This document shows, one piece after another, positions 35,378-50,667 of a DNA stretch of 64,000 nt. Made by a program: the position numbers and the translations under genes. The notes under the pieces were generated by a model that ran no database searches, was not told where the DNA came from, and saw only the letters and a list, made by a program, of their open reading frames with translations. Location: NCBI RefSeq assembly GCF_019320115.1, contig NC_089583.1:76503239-76567238 (forward strand). The letters run 5' to 3'. The DNA is from Miscanthus floridulus. Its lineage: Eukaryota; Streptophyta; Magnoliopsida; Poales; Poaceae. Each line of letters starts with the position of its first letter. The stretch's first letter is position 1.

Positions 35378-35626
35378 CGCCGCCGCCGCCAACACGAGGG
35401 CCGGGCAAGAAGGGTTAACTTCTTTTTTGCTATTCGGACTCTCGATCTATAGGATATTACACGAATAGTACTTCTACCTTTACAACTTCTATTTTTCACC
35501 TTGTAATGTGCGTGATTTTCGAAAGACTCCTCAATCTTATCCCCGCAAAGCCGCGAGACAGACTTCACCGTGCGTGGTACGCGGCTTCTCTTCACCTCGG
35601 TGAGCAGAGCAGAGAGAGCAGAAGGC
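35378..35626. promoter_or_regulatory. Shared head-to-head promoter region
   Basis: Only 249 bp separate the start codons of the TRIP4-like gene (minus) and the CPBP protease gene (plus). The stretch has no clear TATA box on either strand and is GC-moderate, as in many plant housekeeping bidirectional promoters. Both 5' untranslated regions must lie within it. Confidence 0.7.
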
Positions 35627-39074
<3,448 letters not shown>

Positions 39075-41488
39075 AGGTTTGAACAAACCAGGCACATTTT
39101 GTGCATAATATGATATCAAGGATATCTGTTGGTTATGTGCTCTTGCACACCTGATGGCAGCAAAACCACGTGACAAAGAAATATGAGTCTTCAAGTTAGC
39201 TGATGGTTGCGTTCCCAGAATTGTTACGAGGCATCACTAGTCTGTAAAGCTGTTTATACAGTATAAGATGGCAGATTGACCTTAATGTAAGAACACAGCT
39301 GCCCTTTTTGAGAGTGTTTCTTACAACTGGAGTACTCAATTAAATTGTACTGATATTGTTTATTAAAGAAAGGTGTAATGACAATTGACATCATGTTTTA
39401 TGTGTACAAGTATGTGTGATGGAATCATTTATCCTCGCATATCTGGCTTTCTATAGTGTAGATAAGATACCATTAGGAAACAATAAATAAATTAAAATCG
39501 ATAAATATACTTATCTGCTTTGTGTTGTGTTAGATGGGCGTATGCACAAGCTACTGGTTTGTGCATCGAATCAATAGAAAATATTTGAATGGCAAGATCC
39601 CTAGAATTACTCTAAGTCTTATCATTGTTTATTAAACCTTTTCATATTTTTGCCACTCTTGATGTGTAACGAATTTTAACTTCACAAGTCAAATGTGAGT
39701 TTCACAAAGGAAATCTACAGTCATTTTTTACCACAATTTGATCGACAGACGGAAACGTCCAGGAATTGCAGTATATAGTATACTCCACTAACCCCCAAGA
39801 GCAGTATCAGTTCTGCTAAGAGTAGTGGTTTTTTTCCCCTGTATAAGAGAGCCAATGCGAAGTGCTGCCTAACATGGGGACAGTCGGACTAGGGCTCTAG
39901 CGTCTACTACCTCCAATCTCAATATAGGTCTGATTAGTTTCTTACAGAGGTCACTGGCATGGCTATGAACATGGTGGAACTGAGGATTTTTCGCTGTTTT
40001 TTCCTTGGATCATCTGTGTGAATGGAGGGGGCCGCAATAACGACATCAAGATCCGTTGATTGTTAATTGTTCTCTTCTTGATACATGATTGATCTGCAGT
40101 CTGGTTTTGGTTGTCCTATCTAGTAATTTCATTCAAGGAACAAATGAAGTTAGGCGTCTTTCTGGCCAGTCCATTTCCATCCTGTTACAGTCATGACAAG
40201 ATGCATGTAGGATCTGTAATTGCCGTGAATTGTGCGATGCAAGGTCAGTATGTGTAAATGGGCAAAGAAATGAAATGATAGGGAAGTATGAAGCCTGCTC
40301 CCTTGTCGGATGGACTAGATAGTAACCATGTTGTAGTTTCTTGTGAATGTATCTGAGTTATTATCAGGGTCACCATGTAAACGAGATGGAAGCCACACAT
40401 TTCATCAGAAATATTTCTTTCAAAAAAAAAATTCAAAATAAAAGGTATGCTAACTTGAAGAACTACTGTTGAAAGAAAAATGACAGGGGACGGTTCTACA
40501 AGGTTCATGTAGGACTGACTCATAAAATGTAGCCATTAAACAAGATTTAACTAAGAATGTGCTCTTATTATGAACTATACAAGAATTGTGTCATAGTTCG
40601 CGATAAACTAGATGAACATCCAAACAAATAAGCATCGCGCCGATCAGTGGTGAAAGAAATTTTCAAGTGTCCATGCTGTCACATCGACAGTGCTCCAATC
40701 GATTAGGTTAACAGCAAAAAATGTCTGTCCACAAAATGAAGCGTCCACACAGTGAGAACAAAATTAGACAAGTGGACAATGGATCATCGTGATATATAAC
40801 CCACGAGCCGTGGCGAATAACAACGAGATTTTCTAATCCAGAGAATGGATAAATATGTCTTGGCAGTATTTTTTGCAGAAAAAAGTGAATCTAATAAGAA
40901 TTTAAATATTGCTGCAGACTGTGGCATGAGTAGGGCTGCAAGGCTGATTTGTGTCATTGGGTCAACTGGAAATTCATCCAATTTAACTAATTCGGATTTC
41001 AAGCATGAAAAATGGAACGAAAATAAAATTGGGGAAAGCTAAAAGACATCCGGCTGTTTCCTAAAAATTGTTCAGTTTGTATATAATTTCTCAACGCAAC
41101 TACTGCTGTATGACAATTTTTTTATGGCTTCTCATGGTGTCCTAGATACCTACCTAGATCATAATCCTCTGTCTGAATCGGAAGGGACTAATAGTCCCTA
41201 TATGCTGCTAAGATTGTCTTCATTGATATAATATAATCCCTGATTAAAAAAGTCAAATAGGTTCAACGAGACAAGGAATATAGGAGTTCTGTAATGAAAG
41301 GAGGCACTCCCATTTGAGAGTCGTGTTTTAGCAGCTGCGATTATACTTTTCTAATGCACAGATTAGACATTACTCCTACGTTAACCACCCGCCTTTGACG
41401 TTTATGACCCGGAATAAGTACAAGACGTGTAGGATGAGGTCTTTGGCAACGTTCATCTAATGAGAAGCAGTTCGTCGTAAAGATGTGC
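39075..41488. other. Intergenic region between CPBP and NAC genes
   Basis: The first 200-250 bp are probably the CPBP 3' untranslated region. The remainder, 2.2 kb, is AT-rich with no ORF longer than about 90 codons, no recognised element ends and no RNA gene that I can support. Confidence 0.55.
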
Positions 41489-41496
41489 TATATAAG
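41489..41496 (+). promoter_or_regulatory. TATA box of the NAC gene
   Basis: TATATAAG lies about 200 bp before the ATGs at 41692 and 41696, giving a probable start of transcription near 41520. Confidence 0.55.
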
Positions 41497-41691
41497 AGCC
41501 GTGACATCTTTGTTCAAGAAACAAAGCTCAGTAGTGAGTACATAGTAATTTGCTGTGATACTGGTTTCACTTCAGAGAGACAGCTTTGGCCGTTTGTCTT
41601 ACCTGAGCATCTTCAGTTCTAAAAACCATTCTACCTCCACATAAGTAGCACAAGAACAGGCAATCAAGATCTGGCTTCACCAGCCTCAACC

Positions 41692-43282
41692 ATGGATGAG
41701 AGAGCTGATATGGACAATGTCTGATGAGGTTCTTCTTCCAGGTTTCCGGTTCCATCCTACAGATGAAGAGCTCATAAGCTTTTATCTCAAGAGAAAGATT
41801 CAGCAAAAACCTGTGTCCATTGAGCTCATTAGGCAGCTGGACATCTACAAGTATGATCCATGGGATCTCCCAAGTAAGCGACTCCATCTCTGTACTGTAC
41901 CTAACGTTCTTCCTGTCACTGAATGGCTATGAACTTCAATGCCGAGTTCAATGTCTATGAACATAGTAGCGGTTTTTTAATGAGTTCTACACTTATTTGC
42001 TAGAGCACAAGCTGCTTGTTTTCAAACTAACAATGAGCACCTAGTAGATTAGTACCTTCCCATCAGACTTAGATATATAGTTTACTTGGCTTTCTGCAGC
42101 ATTTTACTTCATGCCCTTCTATATTCACCTTTACTTGCTGCAACCATTTATCATCTTGTTCTTGCATAGAGCTTGCGAGCACCGGGGAGAAGGAATGGTA
42201 CTTTTACTGCCCAAGGGACCGGAAGTATCGGAATATTGCTAGACCAAATAGAGTCCCAGGAGCTGGATTCTGGAAAGCAACAGGAACAGATAGGCCAGTT
42301 TACTCTTCTGAAGGGACCAAGTGCATAGGCCTGAAGAAGTCCCTAGTCTTTTACAAAGGGAGAGCAGCGAGAGGAATCAAGACTGACCGGATGATGCATG
42401 AGTACAGGCTTCCTTCACTCAATGACCCCTCACGTCATAAAACACCAAAAGACAAAAACATTCCAGCCAACGTAAGCATTTTACTCAGAGCATTCAGTTC
42501 TAGCACAGAAGTTCAGAAAATAAAAAATATATGTGCTGCATTTTTCTCATACTTTACTTTTATCAAACAGGATGCATGGGCTATTTGCAGGATATTTAAA
42601 AAGGCTAATTCTGTGGCACAAAGAGTGCTATCTCACTCCTGGGGTCCTCAATCAATTACAAAAACAGAGCCAGAGCTGTTACCTGCTTTGCAGTCCATAC
42701 AAGCTTCCCATTTTGCATTGGAAAGCTCCACTTGCTCAGCAAATCGATTCAACAGCCAACAGTGTCTGCAGGGACAACAGCAGCAGAATCTTAACAACTC
42801 ACAGGATGGCTCTCCATGTAAAGTCATAACTTTCAACCGTAGCCCATCTCTACCACCTAGAGAAAGACATCCATAGTAGTTCAGTCATCTTGCCATTAGA
42901 AATACAATCTCAGCAGAAATCATCAGATGTCACATCAGTGATGCTAAGCATGGCCCCTGGAATACTCAACAGTATGAATGAAGCTATACCAAACGCAGAG
43001 TCTGGACTGCTTGGACCATCCAATGGATATATGGTTGATTGGGCTACAGACTCGAGTGGAGGTATTGGAAATAGTGATGGTGACGCATATACAAGAAAAT
43101 CTGGTAATAGATACAGTTCAGGCAATGAGTGTGGAATCCCAGGGAAAATAAAATTCCCATTTAATTTAGGGGTAGGTTCGCCAGATGATTGGACAAGCAA
43201 CATGCCATGTGATTCTCTCCCTTGTTCCCCACATCCCGCAGAAATGTCCAATAGCAACTCTACTGAAAAATATTATGCATAG
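41692..43282 (+). CDS. NAC transcription factor, FEZ/SMB-like, with apparent frame lesions
   Basis: Exons 41696-41873, 42170-42471 and 42571-42876 join in phase and give 261 residues with a full NAC domain: [84 protein letters not shown] and [14 protein letters not shown] domains bind CACG-core DNA and dimerise. Three oddities are seen. The ATG at 41692 reads [10 protein letters not shown] then TGA, an N-terminus typical of relatives but out of frame with the domain. The usual TDWMMHE is TDRMMHE. After [11 protein letters not shown] the frame ends in TAG, yet another frame continues from about 42885 to 43282 ([15 protein letters not shown] to EKYYA) with the look of a normal NAC C-terminus. 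A 67-bp GT-AG intron at 42818-42884 would restore that frame; a 1-bp indel is as likely. It may be a young pseudogene. Confidence 0.8.
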
Positions 43283-43433
43283 TTAGATGTACAGTAAGAG
43301 CTACCTTAGCAGAAGAATACCTATCGTACATTTTCAGTTAGCTTTATATCTCACAGAGTATACCCATGTTAACAGCAAAGGTATCAGAGGGGAGAATAAC
43401 TTGGTAATAATATATTCAGCTGTTTAGTAATTA

Positions 43434-43510
43434 CTCCCTCCATACCAATTTATAAGACGTTCTGGGTCAGAAGGGAATTACCAAATTATAAAACGTCCTC
43501 GCGTTTCATC
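43434..43510. repeat. Single Stowaway/mariner-type terminus
   Basis: TA followed by CTCCCTCCATACCAATTTAT and then AAGACGTTCTGG is a mariner-superfamily end, but no matching inverted end was found within a few hundred bases. It could be the left tip of the mariner element whose transposase lies at 45721-48711, or a truncated MITE. Confidence 0.5.
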
Positions 43511-43519
43511 TTTTCCTAA

Positions 43520-44250
43520 AATGCCCTCGTACCCTCCGTTCCTATCCACGCTCCCTCCGCCCTCTCTCTACCGAGTCGTCCTCCTATGCTTCCCCAAATC
43601 GCCGACGCTCCATGCTCTTCCGAGCGCATCGCTGCGCCTTCCCAACTGGACTTCGCCGAGTGCATTGTTTCCTACTGTTTCCCCAACGAGACTCGCACTG
43701 CTCGCACCGGCTGAGGAGGAGCAGTAGGACAACGAGCTGGATCTGGCCGAGGAGGCGCCATTAGTGGGGGCGGCGGTGGCATCGAGGTCTACAAGGTGAA
43801 TCCGGGCCTAGCTTTGAACGTGGCATGTTTGGCGTCGCTGCTAGTGGAGGAGGGGCCAGATCCACTGCGCTGATCTCGTTCCACTCGCGTGTTCCCCAGG
43901 GGTTGGCGCTGGCGTAGGGAGGCCACGAATCTTTGCCTTGCCCATGCTGCTGGTCTAGCTCAGGGTGGCCAGGTGCGGCGCGCCAGATCCTAGACTCGCC
44001 GACAACGGCGCACAGCCCGACGTCACTGCTCGATCTCAAGCCCTTCACCGCGCTCGCCCAGGAGCCGGGACTCGCACCGCCTCGGCCTCGGCGTTCCGCG
44101 CGACGACACCCTTGATGAACCCGCCGTTGGTGCCAAGAACTGCCTGCTCGGTCCCCAGACGCGACAGCCCGTTCAAGCTGCCACAACACCTCACGAAGCC
44201 TCTGGATCCAAGAAGAAGAGGGTGAAGAGGTAAGGAAAAATCTCTCTTTT
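43520..44250. other. GC-rich segment of unknown origin
   Basis: A Pro/Ser/Arg-rich reading on both strands with several short ORFs and no recognisable domain. It looks like a gene 5' region (GTAAGG-like donor after AAGAGGTGAAGAG at about 44230) carried away from its gene. I cannot identify it. Confidence 0.35.
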
Positions 44251-44731
44251 ATTCTGATTTGTTTGATTGGGACTTTGAATACCTCCTTACTTGTTCTCTA
44301 ATTGGTTTGGTTTTTAGGACTTGGCAAGTTTATGATTTTCCCTCTGATTTCATTACCCATCCATGGCGATTTGTCCTGAAATTTTTTCACTGTGTTCCCT
44401 TAACTTGGATAGCTACGGTTGAACCTGTAATCACAAGTTGTGACTACCGATGATCCATAATTTTGTTGTTAAGCAAGAGTACTTGCTTTATCAGAGTGAT
44501 TGTTTTGTTTTGCTCACCCTTCATGCATATTGAAAATCGATGATAGTATCTTTGGGTCACACTGCAGCTGCTTAGTGTTGCATGTTTGTTCACATTGTGC
44601 TGACTGCAAATTCATGTTCTTTCATAAGCACGTCAGTAGGTAGCTTTGACCTCGCACTACCGGTCTACCGCCTAGACAGGATATGGAGATGAAGAAACCA
44701 GCTCTAAAACACCTGTTTTTGATCTGATTTC

Positions 44732-44889
44732 AATGCTCTGCCTCTCCGGTCCAGGGCACGCTGCAAAGGCGATCCTTTGTGCTCCCTGTACGTATGAATA
44801 TGGACAGGATATGGTGTTCGTGTACAGGCTTCCGAGGAACGCCATATGTGCTCCCTGCCACAAAGGCGTCAAGGCCATCAACGAAGGAG
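44732..44889 (+). pseudogene. Orphan exon with two CAPC motifs
   Basis: An exon-like block begins after a CTGATTTCAA stretch and ends AACGAAGGA before GTACGTACG. It reads MLCLSGPGHAAKAILCAPCT, continuing with DMVFVYRLPRNAICAPCHKG. The two C-x2-C pairs about 23 residues apart could bind zinc, as half of a RING-like finger. A second possible exon at 45543-45592 reads ANMRPVREWGHLGVALQ after a TGCAG acceptor. Together they suggest a fragment of a host gene, family not recognised. Confidence 0.45.
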
Positions 44890-47853
44890 TACGTACGAAT
44901 TCTTCCCTAGTTAATCTGTTCCTTACTGTTTCTGATTGAACATGTTACTGATTGATCATTTGCACTGCTAGAATTGCACATCTGAATTTTCCAATTCAAC
45001 ACAGAAAAGTCTGAATAATACCAAGACTACTAGAGAGAAACACCGAACATGTAATAAAATGATTCCTGCCTTATCCATCCTCAAAATGACAAAGTAGGCA
45101 ACAAAATGACATAAAAAAATTAGAGGTGATCCTTGGTGCTTTTTATAGCTTACGACTGTCGATAGTCCTTGGTGCTTGATACCGGTCTACATTAAGTAAA
45201 GTTATGATACTCTGTAGCAGTCCAGAGTTTGCATCTTGACAGCAAAACAATGATTCTCAGTGTGCAGCCCCATGTTATTATCTGTATTGAATCTCAGTGG
45301 AACTAGTCATATGTATGTATATTTGTAACAGGCTTTTGATTTTTATAATTCTCACCCGTAGACTTCATTGATGACTTCATGTTGGGAAAATGAGCTTGTG
45401 ATATCCACAAGAGCAGAAAAAGTAAGAAAAAAAACTCAGGAATTAACTATGAGCTGAGAAACTATCGATGACTAAAAACTGAGCTGAAAAACTATAGATG
45501 ACTGAAAAATAATGGTGGAATGTTGCTTTCTTGCATGTGCAGGCTAATATGAGACCAGTGAGAGAATGGGGCCACCTTGGAGTAGCATTGCAGATAAGTA
45601 TTGCCACTCATACATAGATTCTGAATCAATATTTTGTTCCTCTCTATAAATAAAAAATAATCTCCGAAAATATGCTAGCATAATCTTTACAAAATCTCCT
45701 ATAACAACACACTAAGATACTCAACCGAATTGTGCTAGATGGGCTAGCGCGGTAGCATAAAGACCATTCTCGCATGACAACCGATGAGGCAGCCTTCCTT
45801 CTCTTTCTAGGCGTTGCTTATTCATATGTGGGAGTTTGTACCCATTTACTCCTCTAATTTTCATGACCTCTTTCATGGACAACTGTAGACTTAGAAATAC
45901 TCTATTCAGAATTGCCTCATTATATTCTTCAAATTCTTGCTCCACATTATGAATTAGATCTTCAATAGTTTCTAGATTTCCACAGTCGGTTAAGGACTGT
46001 ATAGAGTTGAAGAAACCAAGATCCAAAACATTCATGTCTGGGGAGTTTGCTGGCTGTTGCATTAGTTTAATGTCTAGACCAGTAGCCGCCACAGTTTCAA
46101 GAAAAGCTGGGTCATTTGAACAAACATGGGTTCTAACGTTGTCTTGTTGAATGAAAATAGTCTTGTGTGCGTCTTCTTGTGGCCACTTATCTTTGATGGC
46201 TGGGATAACCTTTTTAAGCAAATATTGCCTCATCACCTCCCTGTTGACTATGATAGATTTAGTTTCTAAGGTCCCTCTTTCTATGTTCTGGCTCCTTGCC
46301 GTAGGCACCTCTTTCACAAATGGCCATACTCCGAGTTTTCCAGAAAATGTCAAATTTCCTTCCTCATCATATTTTGGCCTACCTACAGCAGTCAGAACAT
46401 GACTTTACCAATGTTGTTCTTGTTCTGAATAATGCATTCAGGGTCATCTTCTTCAGGCGTTAGGTAGGATTTTTCCCATTTTTTGTCATAAAATACCATT
46501 TCTCATCAATATGCACTATATTCTGCATATCAATGAATCTAGGTTCTGCATCCCCTAGAGTTTCCTGATCCAACATTGAAATGCAGAACTGCAGTCTATC
46601 CCTTTGGTTGCTCTCTCTTAAGTGCGGCTTTAATGTACTGGAGTGGCGTCTTATCTCACCCAGCTTGAACTTCCTATGCAATGTTGAAATACTAATGTCT
46701 AAGGATTTGGCTAATGACTTTAAGGTGGATCTTCTATTTAGTGGAATTATGGCTATTTGAGAGAGATCAAGTTGAACTTTCTTGCGACCCACTTGGCCCG
46801 TTCTTTTGTTAGAAACATCAACCTCTTGTCCTAGCGCAATCTGCTCCCTTGCACACTTCCAGATCCTTTGAACAACTCGAATACGTGCCTGAAAGAACTC
46901 AGCAACCACCTTTGTTGCATTCTTTGGTAGTTTTCCATTTATGCTTTTGCCATGTAAAGCTGCATACACAGCATATCTTTGAGCATCAGTTAACCATCTC
47001 CTTAACCTCATTTGTGGTTCAACACCTGCAAGTGCAATAATAAGAGAAGAGAATTAGGTTGATTCACATTAACATGTTTTTTATTCAAGGTTTGAACAAC
47101 TAAAAAGATTGAATCAAGCAACATGGCAACATGTTGTTCAGAAGTCACTTATAGATAAGCCACTTACTGCAATTTTCATTTACAAAAATTTGGATTGGTA
47201 GAGCTGTTTTTCACAAAAGCACAAGAAAAATGGACAGCATAATATTGTATAAAATCACAAGAAAATGGATTTCATAAATTTCTTGGTTACATGCCCTGCA
47301 TGAGTACCTTATTATGCATAATAAATGCATTCAAGCATGACAGGTGTAGTTTATCACATGTTATATTGAAAGAAATGGTTTGTGGGGGTGTATCTCATGG
47401 ATCAACATCACATGTTATGCGCTGGGGATATGTAAATGAAACTTATTCAAGTTACTAGCATGAACTCAAGTTATTTTTAATGTAATCTGAATTATTTTTA
47501 ATGTAAATGATTGTATAGTTCTTTCAGTTCAGTTTGCTACAAATATGTTACTCCTATGTTTGAAACTATCAATTTCCAACACTTGTAGTTATGTTTTGCC
47601 TGAAATAGAAATATAACCCTTTTTTAATAAAATCCGAATTATAACCCTGACCAAGACCTCCTGTTGTTTATGGCTAGTTGCAACCCTCTTGGTAGTTGGT
47701 TCCCATGCCGAAAGCTCTTCTGGCTATAATTTGTTGTGTTTTTGTTATCATTATGGTTCTATCATGATTTCCTGTACACATGTGCTACCGTAACATATCC
47801 AATTTGGAGCTAGTAGTACCATGTTTCATGAAACTTTCCTGGGTAATCTGCAG

Positions 47854-47933
47854 ATGCATACGATCCACTCGATCCGAATGGGAACATAACAATAAAGTGG
47901 GACGTAATATAGTGGACTCCAGATGACTATGTG
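47854..47933 (+). pseudogene. COBRA-like gene fragment (one exon)
   Basis: After GGGTAATCTGCAG the plus strand reads AYDPLDPNGNITIKWDVI, a TAG, then WTPDDYV and a GTGAGT donor. This is the conserved early exon of COBRA/COBL proteins, GPI-anchored proteins of cell-wall cellulose orientation, with splice signals at both edges. The TAG makes it non-functional and no other COBRA exon is seen nearby. It lies inside the presumed intron of the mariner transposase, on the opposite strand. Confidence 0.8.
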
Positions 47934-48567
47934 GTGAGTGAACGATTAATGTGTGTTTGAAGCTGCTTATACCATCATTGAAAAAATTTGAGTGCATGTC
48001 GCTGTTGTTACAAAAGTCTGCATATGCTCTCATAGTCCTTTCAGAAGTGAACAAGATTATTCTACAAGACTTTTTGTTTATGCCAGTTATCCCATCTTAC
48101 TAGTCTTGGGTCTTGTTGGCGGTATTCTGCTTTCTCTGTCATTCTTTTGCATCAGGAAACCCCATCTCCTTTGTTATATTGCCATTCTGCTCTGCCGATC
48201 TTTGCCCATTGGGCACTGCAGTACTTCCTTGATATGCTTACAGTGGAATCAAGGTTGCAGCCGAACGAGCATAGTGCCAATGACTTCTTTTTGCAAGCAT
48301 AGAACTAGTAATTGGAAATACATGTTGTTAACAGATACATTGAATTGTGCAATTTGATTAGCTAATCATTGAACTAGGAATTGGAGCATCTCTGAATATA
48401 TCAGCTCATCAAGTAACTGGACGCAATGCATTTGAGTTGTATAAGCTGTCAGAAAGATGCAGCTCTGCTCTTGATCTTTTATCACATTATTGACAAAAAT
48501 GGTTTGTGCGGGTGGATCCAAGTCTATCAAAAGAGGAGCGAGGAAGAGGCAAATGCAGAACCTATAC
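47934..48567. other. Rest of the presumed mariner intron
   Basis: No intact gene. An ORF near 47992-48357 has a hydrophobic stretch (ILLVLGLVGGILLSLSFFCI) but no start context, family or splice support, so it is not called as a gene. Confidence 0.4.
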
Positions 48568-48808
48568 CTGTAGCATCAGAGTCATCACCTTCATCTTGAG
48601 CTAGAGCATCGACATCTGGTGGGCTGCAGCCTCACCTTCTTCAGGTATGATCCCTCCATCTAAGTATTCTGGAGGTGTACAATTGAGGTCAGGAAGAATA
48701 CTCGCTGCCATGGAGGTGAATTGCTGATCCAAACACCCAATTTCACACCTATTTATGCAGATGAGCATCCAATGAGTTGGCTTCATGAAGAAAGCTAGAG
48801 GGAGGAGG

Positions 48809-50610
48809 TGAAAGCTCTAGTTTGGTTTTGGTGAATTGATGAAACCCTAAGTGCTAACCTAGTTTATCAAGTGATCATGAGATAGGTAGCACACTTCAAG
48901 TGGAGAAGCTAATGAAGATCATAACATGACAATGGTGACGGCATGGCGATGATCAAGGGCTTAAACTTGAAAAGAAAAAAGAGAAAAACAGAAAGCTCAA
49001 GGCAAAGGTATAATTTGGAGGAGCTATTTTGTTTTGGTGATCAAGACACTTAGAGAGTGTGATCACATTTAGGATTGATAGCCGTACTATTAAGAGGAGT
49101 GAAACTTGTATCGGAATGCGGTTATCAAAGTGCCACTAGATGCTCTAACTCATTGCATATGCATTTAGGATCTAGTGGAGAACTAACACCCTTGAAAATG
49201 TTTGTGAAAATATGCTAACACATGTGCACAAGGTGATACACTTAGTGGTTGGCACATTTGAGCAAGGGTGGAGAAGTTAGAAGTGAAATAGAGTTGGTTG
49301 CAATGATGCTGGCATCGGTCAATTGACTGGACGCTGGGTCGCTCTGCGACCGGACGCTGAAGGGCTACGTCCGATCGAGTGGTCGGTCGGCATAGTAATT
49401 AGGGTTAAGCACCGTACGTTGGGCTATGTCCGGTCAAGCATGACCGGATGCATTCGGTCGGCAAAAACATGTTTTGGAACCTTACTGTAAACGACCGGAC
49501 ATTGAGGATCCAGCATCTGGTCAGCTTTGTCGGAGCGTCCGGTCAACTTCTCGACCGTTGAGATCAAACGTTCACAGTTGAACGCAAGAGACACGTGGCC
49601 GCCATCGGGCGACCGGACGCTCAGTTGGACCAGAGTGTTCGGTTAGCCCGCATTATGTCTAGTGAAGGGGTATAACAGCTCTATTTCATGGGGGCTTCTA
49701 TTTAAGCCCCATGGCCGGCTGTAGCTCACAACCTTTGGCCATTTTTATTGACATAGCAACCTTGTGAACTTAGCCAAAGCTCTCCCACTCATCTCCATCA
49801 TTGATTCATCATCATAGTGAGATTGGGAGTGATCCAAGTGCATTGCTTGAGTGATTGCATCTAGAGGCACTTGGTGTTCGTGTTTCACTGCGGATTTCGC
49901 TTGTTACTCTTGGTGGTTGCCGCCACCTAGATGGCTTGGAGCAGCGAGGATCGTTGAGCGAAGGGTGGTGATTGTCTCCGGCTCTGATCGTGGTGATTAT
50001 GAGGGGTTCTTGACCTTTCCCCGGTGGAGCACCAAAAGGTGCTCTAGTAAATTGCTCGTGGCTTATGTGATCCTCATCTTGTGTTGGTTGTGCGGCACCC
50101 TATTGAGGGTTTAGCGTGTGATGCCAATTAGCGCATGAACCTCCAAGTGAGTGAATCGCCACAACGAGGAGTAGCTTGCCGGCAAGCAAGTGAACCTCGG
50201 TAAAAATCATTGTGTTCATCATTGATTCTGAGGTGATTGGTCTCCATTGTTATTCATCCTTGTGATTGATTGGTTCAATCATCTACACGGCGGTATAACC
50301 TTCTTGATCACTCTCTTTACTTTACCGCAAACTAGTTGATAAGCTCTTTAGTGTAGTTAGTTGTGAGAGCTTGCTTGCTTGGTTAGTGTGGCTCTTTAGT
50401 TAGCCTTTGAGAGCACACTAACATAGAGTAGTGTCATAGCTATTGAGTGAATAGATACTATCTAAACTAGAATTGTGGTAGGTGGCTTGCATTTTGAGTA
50501 GGCTAGCGCAACACTTGTTTCGCCTCATAATTGTCTAACCATTTTGTTAAGTATTGTTGTAGAAATTTTTATTAGGCTATTCACCCCCCTCTAGCCATTA
50601 GGACCTTTCA
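48809..50610 (+). repeat. 5' LTR of copia element
   Basis: 1802 bp, starting TGAAAGCTCTAG and ending GACCTTTCA. It matches 57159-58978 almost throughout. Near 49610-49640 it lacks about 18 bp (a GGAGCAGCGTCCGGT block) present in the other LTR, flanked there by similar sequence. Confidence 0.92.
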
Positions 50611-50612
50611 AG

Positions 50613-50625
50613 TGGTATCGGAGCC
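50613..50625 (+). other. Copia primer binding site
   Basis: TGGTATCGGAGCC lies two bases after the 5' LTR and is complementary, with one mismatch, to the 3' end of initiator tRNA-Met, the usual copia primer. Confidence 0.85.
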
Positions 50626-50667
50626 GAGGTCACCGTTATTTGAGGCTTAACAACCTTCGGTGTTAAA

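Larger units (their letters stand above)
45721..48711 (-). pseudogene. Plant mariner-like transposase (DD39D), two exons, frameshifted
   Basis: The main exon runs 47025 to 45721. It holds a helix-turn-helix region (LTDAQRYAVYAALHG; STLKSLAKSLDISISTLHRK) and a catalytic core with IVHIDEKWYF (first Asp), IFIQQDNVRTH (second Asp) and NSPDMNVLDLGFF (third Asp). From QDN to VLD there are 39 intervening residues, the DD39D spacing of plant mariner elements. Frames change near 46460 and again near 46395, so it is not functional as it stands. A first exon is likely at 48711-48568: it starts MAASILPDLNCTPPEYLDGG, ends ACAG before GTATAG, and joins the acceptor TTGCAG at 47026 in phase, though it too contains a shift. 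Element ends were not found with confidence. Confidence 0.82.

Noticed and set aside
42818..42884. 67-bp intron restoring the NAC C-terminus
   Set aside because: Not chosen as the main model because it is shorter than most plant introns and NAC third exons are rarely split; kept as an alternative.
47992..48357. 121-codon membrane-protein-like ORF
   Set aside because: No start context, homologue, or splice support; hydrophobicity alone in AT-rich DNA is weak.
48797..48808. Right end of the mariner element at GAGGGAGGAGG beside the copia LTR
   Set aside because: Only a short purine run resembles the CTCCCTCC terminus; no TA or longer inverted match to 43434.
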